This document shows, in pieces, positions 57,572 to 64,000 of a stretch of 64,000 nt of DNA. The notes beneath the pieces were generated by a model. That model searched no databases, was not told where the DNA came from, and saw nothing but the letters and a program-made list of their open reading frames with translations. The DNA is from Dendrophyllia cribrosa. Taxonomy: Eukaryota > Cnidaria > Anthozoa > Scleractinia > Dendrophylliidae. Position 1 is the first letter of the stretch. Each line of letters starts with the position of its first letter. Position numbers and translations under genes: made by a program. The stretch covers positions 52,036,672-52,100,671 of the forward strand of contig JAJLRJ010000001.1 of the NCBI GenBank assembly GCA_024195265.1, read 5' to 3'.

Positions 57572-59000
57572 CTATGGATGATTGAATGGCATTTCACAAT
57601 AGTCTTTAATGTTGGGGAATCGTCCCTGTATAGCTATCAACAGACTTATGCTTGTCCAAACAGCTATCGGCAATGCGTTTATTAGTGCCACTATTAAGTG
57701 TCTTTTCCACTGCCTTCGCCAGACAGCCATAACTGGTCTATTCTGATAGCGCGTCTCGATGGCTAGAGTTAAACATGTGAAGAACCACTCGATTACCAGT
57801 GGAACTGATGTAGTGATCGCAAACGACTGAAGCAATACCAGAACCGTTTTGTCGTCTGTGTAAAAGTATTCATATAAATGTAGGAAGCCGTTCACGGAGA
57901 TGACAGCACTTGCTTCATACAGCATACTCATTATAGTGATATCCGCTGCAAATCTCTCACGTCGAGGGGTACGAAAACTCTCAAAAGGAAGTAGTCGTCT
58001 TTCATAAATCTGATGATAAATGTAATCTATCAAGACCACGGCACTTCTTTCCATAACCTCCGCAACGCCATGGATTACTCCGATCAGAGCGATCGATTTC
58101 AAACTTTTGAGATCCACTTGCAGAACTCTTAACATCACAGCCGACCCATAATACAACGGGACAAGCAATAGAAATGATGTTCCCGGATGACTAATTCTCC
58201 ATAACCGCTGGACACAAAAGCGTGAGGTACCTTTCAGAACAACTGTGATCAGAGGGGCGAATACTGCAATATAAATTTTGCCCGTTTTGTCTTGTTTGGC
58301 GTACGCTGGATAAATGAACCTAGCGATTATAGCTACAATAAAAGTAAAAGCACTCGAACCTATCATCCAAAGAAGTGTCTTGAGTTTTTTTGTCCCAACA
58401 GCAATGTAAAAATGCCTAGCGAGGACCCAGGTTTGTACGCAAACACCCAATGAAAACAGCACATTTCCAGGAATTCTTTGGATAAGAGTCAACTTCGAGC
58501 AAGAAATGCCGAAGCCTTGAAGAGCTACACGGTAAAATGAATCCAGAAGGTAGAAAATGAAAGATATCAGGAACAATTTACTTTTCAATCCCGTAATCTG
58601 AAACGGCCGAAAGTAAAAAAGAGTATTAACGTAAAACCAAAAATGAATAAAAATAAAAGTTGTGACCTGAGAAATGGTTCTTGACCATTGTACCTTAATT
58701 GGGATTGATTTCTTCGGATGATCTAGACAAACTAGCGTGGTTTGATAGTAAACGTAAAACACCACGATTGAAAATGCTCCGATAACGACCGCACTCAAAA
58801 TGGAAATTAACAATCCAATGTACAATGAGTTCCAAACTGTATGTATTATCGATGGTCTGAGTCTCTTCCAAGCCATTGCTCTAATGTATTTTTTGTCCAG
58901 TGTATCTTCGCTGTCTTCTGGCGAGCACGCATACCCTTACATGAACATTGACCACGTTCCCAGCACTTGTGACTTCTCTGTCGCCGTATTCTTGGTAAAT
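57572..59000 (-). pseudogene. P3: multi-pass membrane protein, partial at gap, 5-nt deletion
   Basis: From Met-Ala-Trp-Lys-Arg (58876) to the stop at 57572 the frame is open for 434 residues and aligns with P2 residues 104-538 with one or two residues missing. Upstream, the N-terminal domain (the EYGDREV segment near 58985) continues into the gap but is out of frame: 5 bp are missing near 58940 compared with P1 and P2 (GCACGCATACCC against GCATGCGTTTATAGCCC on the plus strand). Either this is a pseudogene, or translation starts at the internal Met, removing the N-terminal 103 residues but keeping every helix. I cannot decide between these. Shared blocks: RLWRISHPGTSF, RRERFAADI and ETRYQNRPVMAVWRRQWKRH. 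Confidence 0.65.
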
Positions 59001-59500
59001 NNNNNNNNNNNNNNNNNNNNNNNNNNNNNNNNNNNNNNNNNNNNNNNNNNNNNNNNNNNNNNNNNNNNNNNNNNNNNNNNNNNNNNNNNNNNNNNNNNNN
59101 NNNNNNNNNNNNNNNNNNNNNNNNNNNNNNNNNNNNNNNNNNNNNNNNNNNNNNNNNNNNNNNNNNNNNNNNNNNNNNNNNNNNNNNNNNNNNNNNNNNN
59201 NNNNNNNNNNNNNNNNNNNNNNNNNNNNNNNNNNNNNNNNNNNNNNNNNNNNNNNNNNNNNNNNNNNNNNNNNNNNNNNNNNNNNNNNNNNNNNNNNNNN
59301 NNNNNNNNNNNNNNNNNNNNNNNNNNNNNNNNNNNNNNNNNNNNNNNNNNNNNNNNNNNNNNNNNNNNNNNNNNNNNNNNNNNNNNNNNNNNNNNNNNNN
59401 NNNNNNNNNNNNNNNNNNNNNNNNNNNNNNNNNNNNNNNNNNNNNNNNNNNNNNNNNNNNNNNNNNNNNNNNNNNNNNNNNNNNNNNNNNNNNNNNNNNN
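59001..59500. other. Assembly gap (500 N)
   Basis: Exactly 500 N, probably a placeholder of unknown true size. It hides the P3 N-terminus and 5' region and probably some or all of the first PSMD13 exons. Confidence 0.95.
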
Positions 59501-59567
59501 ATTGGAACTGTACACTGGAAAAATGAGACACTTTACACTGTAATTTGGTATAAACCTTTTTTTTTAG

Positions 59568-62500
59568 ATAAAAAACGATGTAGAGGCTGAAGTTCTCTGT
59601 ATGACAGCCATCGGTAACATTAAACTTCAGCAGGGTAATATGGAAGATACAAAGGTAAACTGTCAGAGTATTGATACATGCATTTCTAATAAGGCTAATG
59701 TCAGGTGAAGTCTGTTTATGAATTTCGTTATGGCTTTATAGTGCATTTTATTTCCAGTTTTCTTAAAGAATAGCCTTTTAAAGTTGTACATGTATGACTG
59801 GGTCTAATTGCCGGTTAACACTAATTTGCATTGTTAACCCTTTAACCCCCTAGAGTGCTAAAAATCAAAAGTCAAGAAAAATTCCAAATTTCATTTTCTA
59901 AAATACAGAAAAACCAATGTTACCATGCAAAAGTACTGCTGAAAAGGTTTCATTTGAATGGTCACACCATGGGATTTCGTTAACAAACTCAAAAGTTACA
60001 TGTAGAACTACAGTATGTCTCCATAATTGACTCTGGGAGTGGAAGGGTTGGCTTGAATCAGTCAGCTCAATTCCCACTCAACAATAGACCACTTCATCTC
60101 TTGCGCTGCAATCTTTGTTTATATTATTAATGAAAATTTAATAAATAATAATAAATAATAAATTTAATACATTAGTGCCATTTAGGCGCTAGAACGACCA
60201 GACACTATAATAAAGTTTATGTATGTATGTATGTATTAATAAGACAATGCAACAATAAGCAATGTCTACAAGTACTTGTTAATGTTATAACTTTGTATGA
60301 ATATGATGCCTGTTACTCTTTGCAGACAACAGTTGAACAAGCCAGAGCCATACTAGAAACCATTGATGGAGTCACTACAGTTCATGGCAGGTTTTATGAA
60401 CTGTGCAGCAATTATCACAAAGTAAGTAGTCGTAGATCATCTCTGCTATTGTCAGTAGAGGTGCAAGATGTACATGTACATGTAAAATATCTTGAGGGGA
60501 GATAATTATCTTGTTGGACCTACATGTACAAGCGATACAGCTGTAGATCACCAATATGTTTGCAGAGACATCAACCCATTATTTGTTATTATTATGTACT
60601 GTAATGTAGTTGTAAATGTTGTAACGATTAAAGGAAACTATACCAAGAAGCCCAGCAAGCCAGGGAATTTTATAGAAGCCAGCTATTGGCATCTGCCACT
60701 GGCTGCATTGACTCCTACCACCACTTACTGCATGTGTGATCAATGTTCACTTTTTTTATCTTCATAGATTACTGGTTCATACAATGACTATTACCGGGAT
60801 GCATTGAGATTTTTGGGCTGTGTAGATATAAGCACCATGACTGGTAAGCAATCACTACTACTCAGCAATGTGGTTAGACTTTCCAATGTCATAAGTATAA
60901 TACAGCATGTAAATGTAACTATAACATTTATTTTAATATGGTATTCTGTGTTTTCTTATTAGCTGCTGAACAAGCTGACAGAGCCCTTCACTTGTCCCTA
61001 GCAGCTTTACTAGGAAATGATATTTACAACTTTGGAGAACTGGTAGGTCACATATAATCATAACATCCTTGTTTTGATACTTGAACCGCTAAGTAAACTG
61101 TATGTATACTGTACGTCATGTAGTACTGGTGCGACATGTTTGTGATATGTAGCTACAGTCAATTCAGCGTAAGTTTTCATAGAAGGAGATGCCGGTGAAC
61201 ATAGGTCTGCAAGAATATTGTGTATGCAAGAAAATGCCACATCATTGTATGACTTAACACAATATGTGTGTACAAAATATATACATACAAAGTAAATAAC
61301 AAGGTGGCTGTGGAACATAAAATCTTAAAATTATAATGTAATTGTTCCTAGTTTCAGTGGCATGTATACATGATTTTTGTACACATGTATACATTGTACA
61401 TGTTTGTATTGTAACCATGTATCAATGTACACTGTATTTGAATGTGTAGTTGTTTATGTTACCAGAAATTCTTATTTGTTGTTTGTTTGTCTTTCTAGTT
61501 AGCACATCCCATTCTGGAATCTCTCAAAGGAACACCACATGGATGGCTGATTGAGTTACTCTATGCCTTCAACAGTGGTATGTGATATACAGTATACATG
61601 ACTTGTATATGCATGTAACACATGCGTCATTCATTGTTCAGTTCATTATTTGAGCAATAGACCACGCATTCCTATCCCAAGTGGTTTATTGCATCAATAA
61701 ACCATATAAATGTGTGGTAATAATATTCCTTTTATGTAATAGCTACATGTATACAGTACATTTTCCATGCAGTTTACTGCTATAATAGTCAATAGCTATG
61801 GACCAATCAGAGTGCATGCATTTTCTTCAGTTATTGTATAAATCATGATAAATCTTTCAGTGAAATACATGTAGGCAACAAGACAGCCTACATGTAAAGA
61901 ATCTGCAGTCAAGGCCCAAACTGTATACATGTACTACAGTGTATCTTGATGTTGTGGCCCGTCCATATGGGATTACTGATTTGACTTGGCAGTAACTTTT
62001 TATGTATATGAAAATGGAATGTCAAATTCTATCATAGATAAATGCACCAAGGCAGTGTACAGTACAATTGGCATAGGTGTTGTAAAATGTTTACACTAGC
62101 TACATATTGACAAATCTGAATTGTTTGTACCACAGGTGATTTGGCAAAATTCGAACAGCTGAAACGTCATTGGCAGAAACAGGTACATTGTGTAATACAG
62201 GCTTGAAGGACACTATAATGTGATCATATTCTAATGAACATTAGCACACTGACAATTACAATAGCCAGGTTACAGTGCTCTATTTATCAGGTCTGGCTGA
62301 ACAGACAGGGGGGTGGGGCACCCAGGAAAAGATATAGGAAAGGAGGTAAAGTATTCATGAACCTTGTTGTTCACAACTGCAGAGATGCCAAACTTCAAAC
62401 TTCAAGCCAACCTCTGGAGATTGAAAATAGGGAGTTCTTTCAGAGGGTGACATTTTTTTTTGCACCAAAGGCGTGAATCGAGTGACGTAGTTGCAAGCAT

Positions 62501-63713
62501 CTAGGAGGGTTTGGAATTTTTTTTTTGGCATTACCCTCTAAAAGTACCATTTTCTGCATTCCTGAGACCCGAAAGGCATTTGTGAAGTTAAGATAATGAT
62601 GATTAAGGACCAAATGTTTTTGGGATTTTGGGAAAATTTGGGTTAAAATCTTAGCCTATTGTAGAGAAAAGATCCAAAGTCGCTTTTATCCGGGAGATTT
62701 AGTGACCCCTACGGGAGACTGGGAGATTCGTTCCGTATCCTGGAGACTCTGGGATAATGCGGGAGAGTTGGCATAAGTGCAACTGCCAGAGCTTAACCCG
62801 GTTTCCGTAGCATGAAACGACTGAGAGTATTAGTACCTCCAGCATTACATGTGCATGTATGTTGCCAGTACCCATTTATACACCTGGAAGGAGAGAGACA
62901 ACGTGGAGCAAAGTTTCTTGTCTAAGGAAACAACATGACAACAGAGACCAGGTGAAAGTCTGACGTGCTAATCACTAGAACACCGCATCTCCATCATATA
63001 GGAAAGGAGGTGGCAAATTGATAGAAAAACTGAAAAAAAAAACATGCATTTGGCAAGTAGTGCTGAGGAACTTTCATTTGAATGTTCATACTATACACTT
63101 ATTGACTGAGTGGGAGGGCCGGACAGGAAAATATTTGGCTCGAGGACATGGCGTACGGACCGAACACAGCGTGGTCCGTACGCCATGACCTTGAGCCAAA
63201 TATTTTCCCATCCAGCCCGACCTAACTCAGTCAATAATTATTTTATAAAATGACTAGAAAGTACAAGAATAGTCGTGCAGTGCGAGGTCACTTGAACTTG
63301 AGCGGGGCCAGAAGGTTTTTTCAGGACTGTTTCATGTCAACCTGTCTGGCCCTGCTCACGTCACCTTGCTATTCTATTTTCTGTAGGATTGCGTCAGCGG
63401 GGCCGTACGGTCATAAAGATTTAAAGAGTACATAGAAAGCACATTTCAAAGCTTAAGGGTTCACTCCAGGAGTGTATCCCACTTTGTTAGAAACAGTTCA
63501 ATTCATGTACATACAGTAGTAGTTACCGTATGAATACTAAGTCTCCTTACACAAATAGCAACCTTACATAGCATTGACTATCCTCGTACAGCCATATGCA
63601 CACATACAGTGTAAGCACTGCTCAATGCTTGTTGTGTCTTTCTTTTGCAGGCCGACTTAAACCGCAACTATAAGAACCTAAGACAGAAGATCAGTCTGCT
63701 CTGTTTGATGGAG
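59568..63713 (+). CDS. PSMD13: 26S proteasome non-ATPase regulatory subunit 13 (Rpn9), seven internal exons
   Basis: PSMD13 is a PCI-domain subunit of the 19S lid, which helps recognise and deubiquitinate proteasome substrates. Exons, each bounded by AG and GT: 59568-59654, 60326-60421, 60768-60843, 60963-61042, 61499-61577, 62136-62182 and 63651-63713 (528 bp, 176 codons). Phases join cleanly with no stop (0, 0, 1, 0, 1, 0). Recognisable family blocks are GVTTVHGRFYELCSNYH, YYRDALRFLGCVDIS, a Phe-Gly-Glu-Leu-Leu...His-Pro segment, WLIELLYAFNSGD and KISLLCLMEV/E at the end. By comparison with the human protein (376 residues, recalled) this covers about residues 104-275. The first exons are in or beyond the gap and the last exons lie past the window. 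It is the only clear housekeeping gene here. The final donor (GTCTGT) is weak but in the right place. Confidence 0.9.
59834..60049. mobile_element. MITE, second TTAACCCTTT copy, in a PSMD13 intron
   Basis: Same family as 54460-54673 (shared GCAAAAGTACTGC and TTTCATTTGAATGGTCACAC). Right TTAA site decayed. Located in the intron between the first two visible exons. Confidence 0.75.
60115..60237 (+). mobile_element. Possible LINE 3' end with (TATG)n tail
   Basis: A short stretch ends in AATAAAGTTTATG and four to five TATG repeats (60216-60237), the type of tail found on CR1/L2-like LINEs. No coding part remains. Confidence 0.35.
61043..61498 (+). other. PSMD13 intron, no other gene
   Basis: Contains repeated TACATGT/ACATGTA motifs (for example 61365-61405) also common in the neighbouring introns. 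No ORF or RNA gene recognised. Confidence 0.5.
62183..63650 (+). other. PSMD13 intron (1.47 kb) with repeats
   Basis: Holds a GGGAGA-rich stretch (62690-62770), a decayed TTAACCCTTT-type MITE part (about 63005-63100) and the palindromic MITE at 63101-63235. The short ORFs have no family motif. Confidence 0.5.
63101..63235. mobile_element. Palindromic MITE, 135 bp
   Basis: Left ATTGACTGAGTGGGAGGGCC, right reverse complement ATTGACTGAGTTAGGTCGGG; the inner arms (AAATATTTGGCTC, CATGGCGTACGGACC) pair closely around an 11-bp centre. Confidence 0.85.
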
Positions 63714-63762
63714 GTCTGTTTACCACAGTTAAAAAAAAAAATCTATATATGTTGTGGTTCAA

Positions 63763-63886
63763 AATTTTCTTTGGTTTGAAAATTTTCAAACCAGTTTAAT
63801 TTTTATTTTCCTTTGTCTGAGGTTCATTAACATAATCTGAGACAATGGAAAAGAAAATTAACTTGGTTTGAAAATTTTCAAACTAG
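63763..63886. repeat. Inverted repeat built from GGTTTGAAAATTTTCAAACC palindromes
   Basis: The 20-bp palindrome is perfect at 63773-63792 and nearly so at 63865-63884, with partly complementary sequence between. Likely a small MITE in the intron after the last visible PSMD13 exon. Confidence 0.6.
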
Positions 63887-64000
63887 AGAGAAATTTAAAC
63901 GTATACATTATATAATTAAAAAAGTAGTTTCCCTGAATGAGATAATTCCTGAGTTCATGTAAATAAAATTACACCTGAAAACAGAAACTGAAAGTCCAAA

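Noticed and set aside
58800..59543. 247-residue ORF across the N gap
   Set aside because: Made of unknown bases; antisense to P3.
60227..60505. 92-residue continuous ORF over PSMD13 exon 60326-60421
   Set aside because: Only the part between the AG at 60325 and the GTAAGT at 60422 matches the family; the rest is intron.

Overview
The window is animal nuclear DNA, most probably from an anthozoan and plausibly a stony coral. Evidence: AT-rich sequence, genes with GT..AG introns, intronless class A GPCR genes, a split proteasome-subunit gene, and a very dense load of short inverted-repeat elements (MITEs), LINE, Crypton and Ty3/Gypsy debris, and tRNA-derived elements. Nothing looks bacterial. 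The organism call is inference from gene style and repeat families, not from a marker gene.

Layout. (1) 1-6053: a foldback element with arms of about 0.92 kb (1-935 and 3225-4145). Its core holds a zinc-finger gene remnant, split by a LINE reverse-transcriptase remnant, itself split by a MITE with G/C-homopolymer ends. A 3' piece of a tRNA-His gene, a MITE and a tandem repeat follow. (2) 6054-41001: four head-to-tail units, U1 6054-15202, U2 15203-28939, U3 28940-39120 and a truncated U4 39121-41001. U1, U2 and U3 each carry a peptide-receptor-like GPCR gene on the minus strand: A (8065-9180) and B (18894-20006) intact, C (32739-33853) broken by 2 nt. Units also share a 108-bp minisatellite, a palindromic MITE and a divergent pair of tRNA-like sequences. 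(3) 41002-59000: Gypsy debris and MITEs surrounding three minus-strand copies of an intronless, roughly 10-TM membrane protein that I do not recognise: P1 42836-44448 frameshifted, P2 49432-51048 intact at 538 aa, P3 57572 into a gap and frameshifted. (4) 59001-59500 is an N gap. (5) 59568-63713: seven internal exons of PSMD13/Rpn9, a 26S proteasome lid subunit, on the plus strand. Its first exons, and the N-terminus of P3, are missing at the gap.

How it fits together. This is a region of gene-family birth and decay. The GPCR array grew by unequal exchange: a crossover interval of roughly 120 bp can be located from the pattern of sequence differences. The P genes show patchy similarity that suggests gene conversion. 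Only two GPCRs and one P gene read as intact. PSMD13 is the one housekeeping gene. U1, U2 and U3 are so similar in parts that merged haplotypes in the assembly must be excluded before the duplication is taken as real. No functional link between the GPCR, P and PSMD13 genes can be read from the sequence.
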